From Amaurobius ferox (taxonomy: Eukaryota; Arthropoda; Arachnida; Araneae; Amaurobiidae), in contig OX578152.1 of assembly GCA_951213105.1 (NCBI GenBank), positions 70,232,180 through 70,296,179 of the forward strand: a stretch of 64,000 nt of DNA, written 5' to 3'. The stretch's first letter is position 1. Each line of letters opens with the position of its first letter. The notes under the pieces are model-generated. The model had not been told where the DNA came from and did no database searches. It saw only the letters and a program-made list of their open reading frames with translations. Shown here piece after piece: positions 1 through 10,559 of the stretch. The position numbers and the translations under genes were made by a program.

Positions 1-421
1 ATATACTGCATTTAAATATTATTTATACTGCATATATTATGTTTGTACTTCTGCAGGGCGGTCCAGTTGCATTCCGATCCATGGGCCACATCTGTACTTA
101 GGAATCGTTTTGAAACCCGTGAAAACAGCACACTAAAAATAAAACATTTTAAACAAATGGAATTATTAGAATTTTCTACAATTATTTAAGAGCGATTTTT
201 AACAGGGGAGTATTGGCGTGTTTTTAACTGTAATTCACATTCCTAAAATAGACGTAAAATTTAATTAAATTTTAATTTTTCTGTGTAGTTTTCCAATCTG
301 TTTAAAACATGTTTCGACATTTACCAGATCAGACACTAGCAGTTAGAAGTAATTTTATTTTAAATGCTACTTTTTAATTGTGACATTTTAGCATCACTGA
401 CTTTTTTAGCAACCAGATCTA

Positions 422-1294
422 ATGATAGATACACCCACCGGATTGATGCAAGAAATCCGTCAGCAGATTATGTATTGCATGATTCACAAAAAGCATGAGT
501 CTGATTTTTCTTTACAGTTTCTGGACTTCCTTGTTTACCGAAATTCTCTTGTTTTCCATACTACTATTTTCCATAAACCTACTTTTATTAATTCTTGTAT
601 CCCAGTTAATTCCCACCACCCTATTTCTTCTAAGAAAACGTCTTTAAATGCTTATTTTAACCGTGCCTTTAATGTCTGTTCATCTATTCTGGCCTTAGTT
701 ACTGTAATTGATTTTATATGTAACCTTGCTTATGAAGCTAGTTATTCTTTCGAGTTTGTTTATGAACTATTTTCCCACATTCGTAATAATTTTATGAATC
801 CGAATACTAAGCTTGCTCCAATTCCTGAACTTATGCCGTATATACTTACCTTTCACCCAACGATTTTTAATCCTCTAATTCATTTTTGCCTTGAATTTAT
901 TTTCAAGCCTGCTCATTCTACTGTTTCAACATTATTTAATCGTATCCGATCAGATAAATATAAAGTTAATAACTATTTAAAATATCAGGATGGGGTGTTT
1001 GATGTCCCCCTTTTATCTCCCGATAATAACTTGAAGTTTTATATTGGCAGTACTAAACGCACTGTCGGTATTCGTTTAGCTGAAAATGCTCGCGATGTTA
1101 CAAATGGTAAACTGTAAACGGCTCTTTCCCAGTGCATTATTAACGATAATTTTCAGCCTATGTTTAATGAAACGTTTCCTTTAATTATCTGCAATAACCC
1201 TCGCAATATTTTACTTTATGAATCCCTTTTTATTTATATTTACCGTAATTCTATTTGTAATTTTGACCCCGTTCTAACAATTAGTTATGCTTAG
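422..1294 (+). pseudogene. Penelope-like element: C-terminal reverse transcriptase and GIY-YIG region, broken
   Basis: Fragment of a Penelope-like retroelement polyprotein. The first part (LQFLDFLVYRNSLVFHTTIF, then HKPTF) matches the end of the reverse transcriptase of this class, followed by SSKKTSLNAYFNRAF, typical of the RT-to-linker region. Near residue 205 the text FYIGSTKRTVGIRLAENARD is the GIY-YIG endonuclease signature region that copies the target site. A TAA at 1115-1117 interrupts the frame; the same frame then continues through LLYESLFIYIYR to a TAG at 1292-1294. The RT catalytic domain is missing upstream, so this is a 5'-truncated, dead copy. The downstream 3' tail with a hammerhead-like core supports the assignment. 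Family assignment is from recognised motifs; exact clade unknown. Confidence 0.85.
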
Positions 1295-1550
1295 CGACCC
1301 GTTCTTGACTCTCTGCGGGTCAGGCCTTTGCATGATTTTTTAAAAATTCAATAGCAGTTGCTTTTCAATTTTTCAACATTCAAGTTGCTATTAAATTCTA
1401 TTTCTTATTGTAATACGCATTTTTATGATTATTTATTTTATCTCGCTGTTTTTTAAAAGATTAAAAAAAATCTATAAATTGATGTATGCAGTTGATATAT
1501 ATAAATTTTGCCTGGCCGGTATGGCCTATATTTAGGCACTTTATTCGCCA

Positions 1551-1582
1551 CTGATGAAGAGCATGATAATGTCGGAAAGCTC
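1551..1582 (+). ncRNA. Hammerhead-ribozyme-like core in Penelope 3' region (decayed)
   Basis: CTGATGA at 1551-1557 is followed by a weak stem (GCAT/ATGT around a GATA loop) and GAAA at 1575-1578, then GCTC. This is the order of a hammerhead core with a very short stem III, as known for Penelope-like elements. The outer pairs of stem II are mismatched, so activity is doubtful. Confidence 0.45.
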
Positions 1583-1632
1583 ATTGGCTATGTGATTGTG
1601 TACGCCATAATAAGGCGATTTTAATACATGAC

Positions 1633-1706
1633 TTTTTAACCACTTATTTGGTTGTCTTTGATTTTAGAGTTTATTGGTTGACGTGTTTACCATGCCCTGT
1701 TTATAT
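1633..1706 (+). repeat. Penelope 3' tail segment (copy 1)
   Basis: The text from TTTTAACCACTTATTTGG to the TTTATAT near 1706 reappears with few changes at 52351-52422. It marks the 3' end sequence of the Penelope-like element whose coding part ends at 1294. Confidence 0.7.
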
Positions 1707-1739
1707 ATCTAACTAAAAGTTACATATTTACATTCGTTG

Positions 1740-2740
1740 GCGAGGTGAAGAAGTTAGCGAAGCAAAGTCCGGGAACTGAGAACTCCGGGGACGAAGAAGG
1801 GATGCAGCCTTAAAAGGTATTGCGGTTGCGTAGCAGGCGGAGAAAAACGCTTGGCGAGCGAGCTTCGATGGTAAGTTGGCGCAATGTTCTTTAATATAAA
1901 GTTGCGACTTTAGCGCAGCAACCAATGAAAAACTTGTTTGCTTGACGAAATGAGAAATGACGAATTAAGATCTGCCTTTCCTGATGTCACGGTCCAGAGT
2001 AAACTTTGAGAGGTGTTGCCAAACCACATGCATTATTACAGTTAAAAATAGTTTATTAATTTTGGCGGGGTAATAGCCAGGCGTAAACAACATGCGCAAA
2101 GATTTTAAATCGTGCTGTGCACAGAGGATCCAGTGACGTCCAAAAAAATTTAGTGACGTCATTGGAGTTAGATGAGAGTTGCAGTTAATAAATTCGGTCC
2201 CTTTTGAGAGCCTGAGAACAAAATGCGCGAGTTCTTAATTCCCATGTCGCCATATGCGCAGAACAAGGTAAAAATAATGAAGTCAGTCATGTCTCGGGAT
2301 GGAATTCCCTCTAGTCGGCGGTGGTGATCAGAAGACGGGCTCGGATCGGAGGTTGGCGATCAAAGAGATCGGGGGCGAAAGAGTTGAAAGAGCTTCGACT
2401 GATTGATGAGCATTGTCGATTTGTTGATTTTTAGAGTTCCATTGTTGACAAATAGAAATATTATTAAAATGATGTCTGTATTTATTCTCCCCCGCATTTT
2501 ATATCTGACCTGTTCAACTGACGTCGCATTAAAATTTGACATGCATTAGTAAATTCATAAGTGGATACCAATCAACCTATTAAAATTCAAGAATTTCAAA
2601 TTCTGGAGAGGTACGGGAAGGACAGAAAAAGAGTCAACCAAAAATTAAAATGCATTTAAACATGTGTAGCGATATATCATGCAAAAGGACGTATTGAGAC
2701 ATTATGAAAATGACATTTCTACTTTCTCATACTGTATAGT
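1740..2740. other. Unassigned segment
   Basis: No gene recognised. It is richer in GC than its surroundings and has several TGACGTC words (near 2155 and 2519), which may be part of an old LTR or unknown repeat. No open frame has recognisable protein similarity. Confidence 0.3.
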
Positions 2741-3080
2741 ATAGAAAAAATGTTGCTTTCACAAAAATTTTCATATGTGAGATTTTGATGCCAATATATG
2801 CTTTAAGACCTCCTGAATGCGTTTTGACTATTTTGGAGTGATGTCTGTCTGCCTATCTGTATGTTCATCTGATGTCTGCGGTCGATGTTTTGTGTACACA
2901 ATAATAGCCGCAAATATTAATGGATTTTCATGAAACTTTATATCCGGCTTTGTTATAAAAAAATCTAGAATTAGATAAAAAATTTGTAATGCGAAAATTT
3001 CGAAATGTATTCGAAATTTTATATTTACTTGACATGCCAGCACAGGACGAAATTTGATGTAATCATGCATGCAATTATTT
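2740..3080 (+). repeat. Possible diverged DINE/Helentron-like core
   Basis: Contains GTGATGTCTGTCTGCC with further GTCT words, followed by text about a first-person-like run of ATTAATGGATTTTCATGAAA. This order (GTCT microsatellite then an AT-rich core) resembles family A elsewhere in the window. No ends were found, so the call is weak. Confidence 0.3.
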
Positions 3081-4215
3081 ATGGTTCAATGATTACGGAA
3101 CTTCAAAGTTTCAATCGTTGATGCGAAGAATAGCCGCGTTGTTTTGTACGTGACGTCATTAGGCTACTTTGGGGAGTAAGTTACCCTCCCAGGGGATTAT
3201 ATTGTCAAGTATGATAACAATCGAAAGTTTTTTTCAAGCCCTTGAAAGTGAATGGTAACACGATGCAGTTGCAAACATTTGGATCCACGATGGCGAATTT
3301 TCAAATGTTGTCTTGAAAATTAAGAAAAAATGAATTCTGAAAGTCGAGTTGAACTACATCACAGTTAATCTTTATTTTTGACTTCACGAAATAAAAGGGT
3401 GGGAAAACATCAAGATTTTATGTTTATTAGTATCGTAAAAATTTATGAACGAAAAATATTAGATAATTTTTAGAGATATATCTCCCTGCCTCAGAAAAAA
3501 AAAATACGGGCACTTTAAATTGATTAGAATGCGAGAAGGGGGGAGGGGATAAAAATACTTTAATAGGTAAAAATTGAACTACAATAAAAAAATATTCGAG
3601 TATCAAAAAATCGGGAATATCGACACGAAGAGAAAAATACAATTTTTAAAATTTTTTGCAGCGAAAGGAGAGGAAAAGGGGGTGGTTACAAAAGAACAAC
3701 TTTGTTTTCTTTGTTTGGAATGAAAGTTAAATTAAAATAAAAATACTCAAGTATTAAAAAATTGGGCCTGTCGGCACGAAGAAAAAAATATTTCATTTTT
3801 TTTTGCACTGAATTGAAGAGAAAAGGTGGTTACAAAATGCTAATTTCACCTTGTTTTCTTCCGTGTCGGAAAAAAGTAATGAACGAAAATATCTGAAAAT
3901 CCATCAGTTACATCATTTTGACGCGGATGCATAAAAATTACACAAACGCTCTAGGCTGTTTAGGAAAAGAATCGGACGTGTTATAATATGCAAGCGAATG
4001 TGCGAAATTTAAAAATAAATTATAAAAATTATATTCGAGTGGGACATAAAAAGTAGAGCGCAGCGAGGCGAGTGCAAAAATGCAGAATTTTTCATTCTTG
4101 CAGTAACAGTACAGGGACTGACGGTGAAGAAAGAAAAAGTGTTTTCGAAGTTTATTTCTTAGTTTAAATAAAGGTTATACACAAAAAAATCTGAAAATCA
4201 ACCTTGTCGCTTTTT
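3080..4215. other. AT-rich segment, no feature seen
   Basis: Purine-rich and low-complexity runs (GAGAAAAGGGGGTGG and similar) repeat loosely at about 3530-3840, suggesting a degenerate duplication of roughly 230 bp (TATCAAAAAATCGGGAATAT near 3600 and TATTAAAAAATTGGGCCTGT near 3752). No coding signal. Confidence 0.35.
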
Positions 4216-4223
4216 TTGCCAAA

Positions 4224-4312
4224 TTGTCCCCCTTGGCTTCTGCTGTCTATCTGCCCCCCTTGGCGGCAATGTGAAAATTCGTTTCCAAGGGGGACAGATA
4301 GACAGCCAGAGC
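4224..4312. repeat. Imperfect inverted repeat around GGGGGACAGATAGACAGC
   Basis: The left arm reads CCCCCTTGGCTTCTGCTGTC and the right arm carries AAGGGGGACAGATAGACAGC, which are near reverse complements across a short centre. It could be a small foldback element. No gene. Confidence 0.5.
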
Positions 4313-4319
4313 TATAAGT

Positions 4320-5114
4320 GTCTTTCTTTTCTCTTATACAGCATGAGAAAAGAATACAAGAATATTCTTTCAAGGATTCTATTCGAAGAAAATTTATTAT
4401 TTAAAAAAAGTATTTTGTTCTCTCATATGAACCAATTTACTACTCTTTTACTCTTTTTAATGTTTCCTTTTTAATTCTGAACAACCATCGGGAGCCACGA
4501 AATGGGGCTTTCGTTACATTAAGTTTTCGCCAGATAAACACGTCTCATTTATTTTCGTTCCATTTTCGAGCAGAAAAAGATTTATCAAAGTTAGTTATGG
4601 CCTGTAGATCTTGTGTTTTCATGCAAGCTTTGCTTTTAAAATAAAATTCTTGGAAGATTGTTCTTGATGATCACGAAACAAGCAATTGCATTTCTATAAT
4701 TTTATTTCAAGAAATATTTTATTTCAAGAGCCACAATATTGCGAACCTCTGCAGATACCAGTCAATTCAGTATTATCATGGAAGTGAAATCAAATTCTTC
4801 ATACTTAACAAGGCTGCCACGACCTAGTTATTACTTACCCAAAGACTCCGTGGGTGCAGTTATCTGCAATTGGAGTGCAATCCTAACCTTAGGAACCCCT
4901 GTTATAGCGGCTTCAGTAAGCTTGGACTTGGCTGTTATAGCCTGGGTTTAATGTTTAAGAAATGTACACAATATATATATTTACCTAACTTTCATTTGAA
5001 TTTCTAAATCTTCCATAATCCCCTAGTTTCTGCACATTTTAGTATCCATTACGATACAGAACATAATGGAGTCGAAATTCAAATTTACCCCTTTCAGTTC
5101 GAGAAATGGGAAAT
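4320..5114. other. Unassigned segment
   Basis: No gene recognised. A 70-codon open frame at 4739-4951 (VGAVICNWSAILTLGTPVIA) has ordinary residue use but no family I know, and no start context or splice evidence supports it. Confidence 0.3.
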
Positions 5115-5115
5115 T

Positions 5116-5363
5116 TCTAAAAGTCTTTCCAAGTCCTTCAGAAGTCCCTTCGATGAAATTAAAGCTAAATAATTACATGCACTTAATCGTTAACTAGACA
5201 TATTCTAACGGGTTCGGATTTCCGATTTCTTCCTCAGGGTCTAAAAGTCTTTCCAAGTCCTTCAGAAGTCCCTTCGATGAAATTAAAGCTAAATAATTAC
5301 ATGCACTTAATCGTTAACTAGACATATTCTAACGGGTTCGGATTTCCGATTTCTTCCTCAGGG
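5116..5363 (+). repeat. Perfect 124-bp tandem duplication
   Basis: Copy 1 is 5116-5239 and copy 2 is 5240-5363, with no difference seen by eye. Each begins TCTAAAAGTCTTTCC and ends TTCTTCCTCAGGG. A diverged partial third copy follows from about 5388 (AAAAAGTCTTTCCAAACC). Confidence 0.9.
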
Positions 5364-5569
5364 GCAAACAAAATGGGAGGAAATGTTAAAAAGTCTTTCC
5401 AAACCTTCCAGAAACCACCATTTATCACCTTAAAGGTTGATAAATTGCACATTTATAATATCGATGCTGGACAGAATCTAACTTAGCCAGTTTTTGATTT
5501 AGACGATTATTTTGTAAAGCAAAGCGCCATACATTGTTAATACACACTTTGTTACATACACATATATGC

Positions 5570-6102
5570 TGTTACGAACGCGCAATGTTCCCTGTTTGGC
5601 GCCTCCTTTTTCGTCTATCGCGAAGGCCAGGCGAAGAAAACACAGTCCATGACGTGAGGATGACTTGAGCCCAGGATTCCTGGATTTCACAGTTGGACGA
5701 AGGGTTTCATACTTGGCTGTTTATCGCTAATTTGGCTATTCGGAATGTTCCAGAAACTTCACGAAATAACGATTAGTCTAGGAGATATGAAGAAACTTCC
5801 AGAAAATTCTAAAAAGAGACTATAAAAAGACGGAGTTTGACATGGCACGAGCTACATTGGATTGTGATTTTGTTAAAGTTTTGAAAATAGTAGATACTGT
5901 AGTTGTGAAATTATTTTCGTCAGTATTCTGAGATATAATATCGCTTATTCTGCGAAATTAGTCGAGAATTTAAGTGCTGTTTGATTGTAATATTGTTCCT
6001 GTTCACTTTGTGCTTGTGAATAAACGTTAGTTATCCAGAAACTTGTACCCGTTCTTGTATCCTGCGTGTACACCCACAATTTTTGAGGATACCTTCGTAA
6101 CA
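5570..6102 (+). mobile_element. Solo LTR of a Ty3/gypsy family
   Basis: Begins TGTTACGAACGCGCAATGTT and ends CTTCGTAACA, in the opposite orientation to the LTRs at 42808-43373 and 44978-45544. It shares blocks with them: GCTACATTGGATTGTG, a TTTTGAAAATAGTAGA stretch, AATAAACGTTAGTTATCCAG and CTTGTATCCTGCGTGTACAC. No internal region is present on either side, so this is a solo LTR left by recombination. The 4-bp flanks (ATGC and ATAC) are not a perfect target duplication. Confidence 0.85.
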
Positions 6103-6262
6103 ATACTCCACTGCTTCAAAAAATATATGTGTTCCCACAAAAAAATGAGCTTCAACCGCGAAAGTTTGCATGTATGTATTGTTTGAGGAGATACTCAAAT
6201 AATTAGAATTTGGGAGCAAAAAACGTCTTATTAAGAAATGGCGTCAACAAGAAGATGACATT

Positions 6263-7290
6263 TTAGTAAGTGGTAAATCCTCCCCTAGCAACTGCACAAG
6301 CCGATATTCAGTGCGATATAGAGTCAATTAAGTTGTTCATGTCCATCTGCGGAAAATTCTGTCACAAATTTTGCAACTGGTCAGCTAATTCAGTGGCGTT
6401 CTGAGAAGGCTTCAATTGCCGTCCAGCATAGACGCGTTTCATTGGTGATAGGACTGGGAACCTGGATGGCCATGGGAGCGTATTAAATCATCAAATACAT
6501 TGTTGAGAAAGTCGTGCAGTATGTGGTCGACCGTTGTCTTGTTAGTAAATGAAACATGGGTGGCTTGACAGCATAGGTAGAAAAATCGGCTGCAGGACAT
6601 CGTCGGCGTACAAGCGAGCTGTCAGATTGGCTTGCAGCATAACTAAAGGATCTTCACTGTCCCACGAGATGGCTCCCCAGACTGTCACACCATTTGTGAT
6701 GGCTGTGTACCGCTAGAAAGTAAATGCGGGATCGAATCGCTGGCCAGTCTTTCTCCACATATGTATGCGGCGGTCATCAGTATTGAAAGAGAAGCGGGAT
6801 TCTTTGATAAAGAGAACATGCATCCAATCGGACACTGCCAAGGCTGATCGAGCATGGATGCAATCCAGACGGCTCAGCCTATGTTGAGGGATCCTTAGAA
6901 GGCACATTAGTGGATGTAGCTACCTAATTCCACCTTCTGTCAGCTGTCTCCTAATAGTGTTTTTAGATACATGATGCATGAGTATGGTAAATGCGTTCTA
7001 ATGTCTGAGAGCAACATCATTTGTGTGGACGTGACTCCTACCCTGATTGCACGATTCTCTCGATCAGTTTCTGACCATCTGAGACGTTCTGAGCTTCTGC
7101 GACGGTTATATGTGTCTTCTCTGATACATTGTTCCAAGCATAGAGCTACTATCATATCTCTCCGACAAAGATGGAGGCCGATACGTCAGTTTTACTAACC
7201 AGCTTTCCTTAGATTTACGAACGTTTTCTAAATCCAGCAATTGTTCATTGCGCCGTCTAGTACGTCTCAAAGACAAGTTTGTACACAACT
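6263..7290 (-). pseudogene. Tc1/mariner-like transposase, degenerate (element C)
   Basis: Remains of a DDE transposase of the Tc1/mariner superfamily, which cuts and pastes a DNA transposon. Pieces in order on the minus strand: an N-terminal NEQLLDLENVRK and LTYRPPSLSERYDSS (helix-turn-helix half, about 7100-7270), then LFIKESRFSFNTDDRRIHMW (about 6740-6810), GAISWDSEDPLVMLQANLT (about 6620-6680), a QDNGRPHTARLSQQC region (about 6510) and a C-terminus ending GGFTTY before a TAA at 6263-6265. The first catalytic Asp position reads K (LFIKESRF instead of the usual TDES type), and several stops and frameshifts separate the pieces. No clear terminal inverted repeats were found. Dead copy; exact start uncertain. 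Confidence 0.8.
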
Positions 7291-7527
7291 TACAGTATCC
7301 GGCCACACAAACAGCAACCATAAGCCTTCGGGTTGGTCGTGTGGTCTGGGCTTTCTACAATTTACAGTATCAAAGCAGAAAATTCAATTCCAGTTGCCAG
7401 TGAGTGAGAACTACTGCATGATGTATCGTATTCATCTGCATTTCATGAGTCCTATAACGTCATTGGCACTGACAGTTGTTTGATCATTTACATAACTCTT
7501 AAAATATACGCATGCCAAGTTTCGCGG

Positions 7528-7528
<1 letters not shown>

Positions 7529-7564
<36 letters not shown>
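7529..7564. repeat. (TA)n microsatellite
   Basis: Uninterrupted TA run directly against the left end of Tc1-like element B. It probably includes the TA target dinucleotide used by that element. Confidence 0.95.
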
Positions 7565-7566
<2 letters not shown>

Positions 7567-7709
7567 CTACCCGACACTGAAGATGCAACATCATAAAAGA
7601 GCGAATAGAATGTGATGATGAAGGACACACGGACAGAGATGGCATATATACATAAGTGATGCTGATTCCAAAAGGATAATGCAAGCCAATAATGGCATAG
7701 ACAGGCTGA

Positions 7710-8831
7710 TCAGTAGGCAGTAGGACCTCTTCTTGCGGAGATACAAGCAGCAACCCTTCGAGGAACAGCTGCAGTGAGCGTGTGGATAGTTTCCTGATGG
7801 ATGGATGTCCATATGCCTTTAACCATCCTCCACAGGTCGTCCTCTGTTTGATACGGGTGCAGAGCAGTCAAGCGACGGCCAACCACGTATCATACATACG
7901 TATCATAAAGTCACGTATCATACATACTCAATGAGTAAGAGATCTGGAGACAACAGAGGATAAGGAAGGACCTGGATACCTTGCAATATCTGCTAAGGGT
8001 TGCCATGTTCGGTTGCACGTTATCTTACTGGAAAACAGTATTTTGTAACCGCTGAAGGGTAGGGCAGTGCAATCGGCCGCAGCACCTCATCTACATATCG
8101 TCGTGCCGTCAATGTGCCTCTGATACGAAAAAGAGGCGACCGGCTATCGAATCTGATGTCAGCCTAAACCATGATGCCGCGTTGTCGAGCTGTATGGCGT
8201 TCAACAGTCGCAGCAGGATTGGATCTGTTTCCATTCCTGACGTCGCCTCCAGACTCTCACAGGGCGACTGTCATTTTACATATATGACCGACATTCGTCG
8301 CTGACAACTACCCTGTTTTATCCAGTCGGTCAAGAGGCTCAGGCCCCTATACCAATGCAATCTCTCACGTCGGTGTTTTGTTGTCAATGGCAGTTTTCTT
8401 GAAGTACGGTTTGAATGCAAGCCACTTAATGCCAATCGTCGAGAAACTGTTCTCGCTGATATTGGAACATCCAATGTGCCCGGCAAATTCAGCAGAATGT
8501 AACAGTTTATGGGGACGCCATCGTGTATGGGGACGCCATCGCATGTCATTGATGCGTCGATCAACGCGTGCTGATATACGTCTGGATGGACTTTACCACT
8601 GGGACGATTCACATACCCTTCTTAAATACATCTTCTCGAAATCCTTTGTACAGTGGACGCATTTACGCGTGTTTCAACGACGATACACCCGTACGACCAC
8701 TTAGCCGTACGCATGCCTAAAATGAATCCTCTGGCACGATCGTCCAAATGCTGAAAAGGACTTCGGTGTCGGGAAACGAGTTTCCGTCGGCGACAGACAG
8801 TGACAACTGTTGGCTTATCTGCAGTTTCCAT
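7710..8831 (-). pseudogene. Tc1-like transposase, degenerate (element B)
   Basis: Transposase of a Tc1-like element. It starts at an ATG at 8829-8831 (METADKPTVV). The N-terminal DNA-binding half has DRARGFILGMRTAKWSYG followed by NASTVQRI. It continues with ISARTVSRRLALSGLHSNR and KLPLTTKHRRERLHWYRG near 8400. The middle is broken, with only traces of the QDN motif. The end is clear: YQTEDDLWRMVKGIW and VPRRVAACISARRGPTAY before a TGA at 7710-7712, the classic Tc1 C-terminus. Small duplications such as GGGGACGCCATCG (8511-8540) and stops make it non-functional. The promoter side carries an E-box array. Confidence 0.85.
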
Positions 8832-8838
8832 CTTCTAA

Positions 8839-8968
8839 TCACGTGACCTACCTCTAATTACGTGACCTACCCCTAATCACGTGACCTACTTGCAGTTCCT
8901 ATAATCACGTGACATATTTGCAGTTCCTACAATCACGTGACCTACTTGCAGTTCCGATAATCATATGA
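8839..8968 (-). promoter_or_regulatory. Array of TCACGTGA E-boxes upstream of transposase B
   Basis: Palindromic TCACGTGA occurs at 8839-8846, 8877-8884, 8905-8912 and 8933-8940. One-base or two-base variants lie at 8858-8865 (TTACGTGA) and 8961-8968 (TCATATGA). Spacing is 19, 19, 28, 28 and 28 bp. The array starts 8 bp upstream of the transposase ATG. CACGTG is the core bound by bHLH-zip factors such as USF, MITF/TFE and Myc/Max; regulation of the transposon is inference. Confidence 0.6.
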
Positions 8969-9090
8969 CCTACTTGCATTTCAGATCTTTTGCATACATC
9001 GGCCAGATGCGCTTGTTTCGCAATTTGTATATATATACTGCCAAAGCTTCATGATGTTTCATTTTCTATGTCGGGTACTGTACATATATA

Positions 9091-10488
9091 CACTCTAGGA
9101 CAAAAAAATCGACGCACTAAGAAAGAATTTTCCAAATGAGAAAAAAATTTAGTACGTGTAATGTAGATGTACAGAAAAAGAAATGATTAGAATTTCAGTA
9201 CAATTGGATGATTTATTGCACTGAAAGATCTACACAAAATGACCATGTCAATATGGCGTTGTTCCACCACTGGCTTGATACAGGCTGTTACGTGACGTGG
9301 CATTGATGCATAAAGTTGCCGGAGGGTGTTCTGAAGGATGTCGTACCAAATGGCCTCCAATTGATGAGCTAATTCGTCTACATTCTGGGATGGTCGCACG
9401 CGACGCCCCATCTCAGCTCAAATGTGCTCCATATGCGAGAGATCTGGAGAACTGGCTGGTCAAGGAAGTGTGTCGTAAGCACGCAGACAATTAATAGAGA
9501 GGCGTGCCGTGAGTGGTCTGTTATTATCTTGCAGAAAAGTTAGCCCGGGGAGTCGCGAAAAGAATGGCAATACAATGGGTCGTAGAATGTCGGCAACGTA
9601 CCGCTGTGCTGTGATGGTGCCACGTAGGACTATCAAAGGGGGTCCGGTTATCAAACGAAATGACACCCCAGACCATAACTCCCTGTTGTTGGGACATGTG
9701 ACGTGTGACAGTAATAGCAGGATCCTGAAGACTGTCTGGCAGGCTGTCTCCAGACATATCTGCCCTGGTCGTCAGGACTCAGTTCGAAACGGGACTCATC
9801 ATTGAAAACAATTCGTTCCCAATCCGAACAATTCCACATTGGTCGGGGCCGGCACCATTGAAATTGTTGTTGACGGTGCATACTGGTCAGTGGTAGGCGG
9901 CGTAATGGACTTTGCGAATATAGATTCCGTTCTCGTAGTCTTCTATTAATGTTTCGGGTGGTCACTTTCGTGTTTGCCACACATTGGATAGTTGATAACG
10001 ACGAATCTCGTGCTATCACAGCTGCTCTGACAATCGCGCTATCTTCCCGTTTTGTCGTCCCTCTAGGCCGTCCGCTGCTCACTTGTCGCTGAAATCTGCC
10101 ATTCCGGAATCATTCCTGCCAACATCGTCTAATTGCTGCATCGCTCCTACTCAAATTCCGAGCGATTCGTCGATGTGCCCATTCAGCCTCATGCAGTTCG
10201 ACCGCATGCCCTTTTTCAAACTTCTTCATATGCTCGTAGTGGCCGCGAATTCGCCGTCGGGGCATTGTTACAATCAAGGTACGTAAACGCAATCAACATC
10301 CATTGCATGTTTTGTTCCGGAAAGCGAGGTTTTCTCAATATATACCGTGGTGCTCAGTTTCAATGCTCTCTAAATCCGACTATTCATTCATTGGCTGCGA
10401 ATTTGGGATCATTTGCATATTCGGTAGACAGGTGTTTGCATGTACTGTTTCATTACTATTGGGTTATTTTGCAGGGTGTATGTAGAGT
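9091..10488 (-). mobile_element. Tc1-like DNA transposon (element A)
   Basis: The left end CACTCTAGGAC follows a TATA at 9087-9090, and a weak matching end (reverse complement CACTCTACATAC) occurs at about 10477-10488 before TATA. Only about 8-12 bp agree, so the right edge is uncertain. The transposase remains at 9248-10265 fix the identity. It begins 10 bp after the end of element B, separated by TA-rich spacer. Confidence 0.55.
9248..10265 (-). pseudogene. Tc1-like transposase, degenerate (element A)
   Basis: DDE transposase of a Tc1-like element. The start is the ATG at 10263-10265 (MPRRRIRGHYEHMKKFEKGH), followed by the helix-turn-helix HRRIARNLSRSDAAIRRCWQ. After a frameshift come STIQCVANTKVTTRNI, the first catalytic region ERIVFNDESRFELSPDDQ (Asp present, about 9770), a GVMVWGVISFDNRTP block, QDNNRPLTAR (second Asp, about 9520) and SPDLSHMEHI with the final acidic residue (about 9430). 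Two TGA stops lie beside this last motif at Trp positions. The end reads ASGGTTPY before TGA at 9248-9250 after one more shift. At least four lesions: dead. Confidence 0.9.
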
Positions 10489-10559
10489 GTATATGGTGTA
10501 TAATATATATATATATATATATATATGTGGGTGGGTGTGTATATCTATATATATATATA

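Larger units (their letters stand above)
7565..9080 (-). mobile_element. Tc1-like DNA transposon (element B) with matching ends
   Basis: The left end reads CCCTACCCGACACTGAAGAT and continues into an AACATCAT block. The reverse complement of the right end reads CAGTACCCGACATAGAAAAT and then also AACATCAT. Both ends abut TA, as expected for Tc1/mariner insertion. The length of 1,516 bp is normal for the family. It contains the transposase remains at 7710-8831 and the E-box array at 8839-8968. Confidence 0.75.

Noticed and set aside
1..421. Reverse transcriptase palm domain upstream of the Penelope fragment
   Set aside because: No RT motif was found in any frame before 422, so the copy is 5'-truncated.
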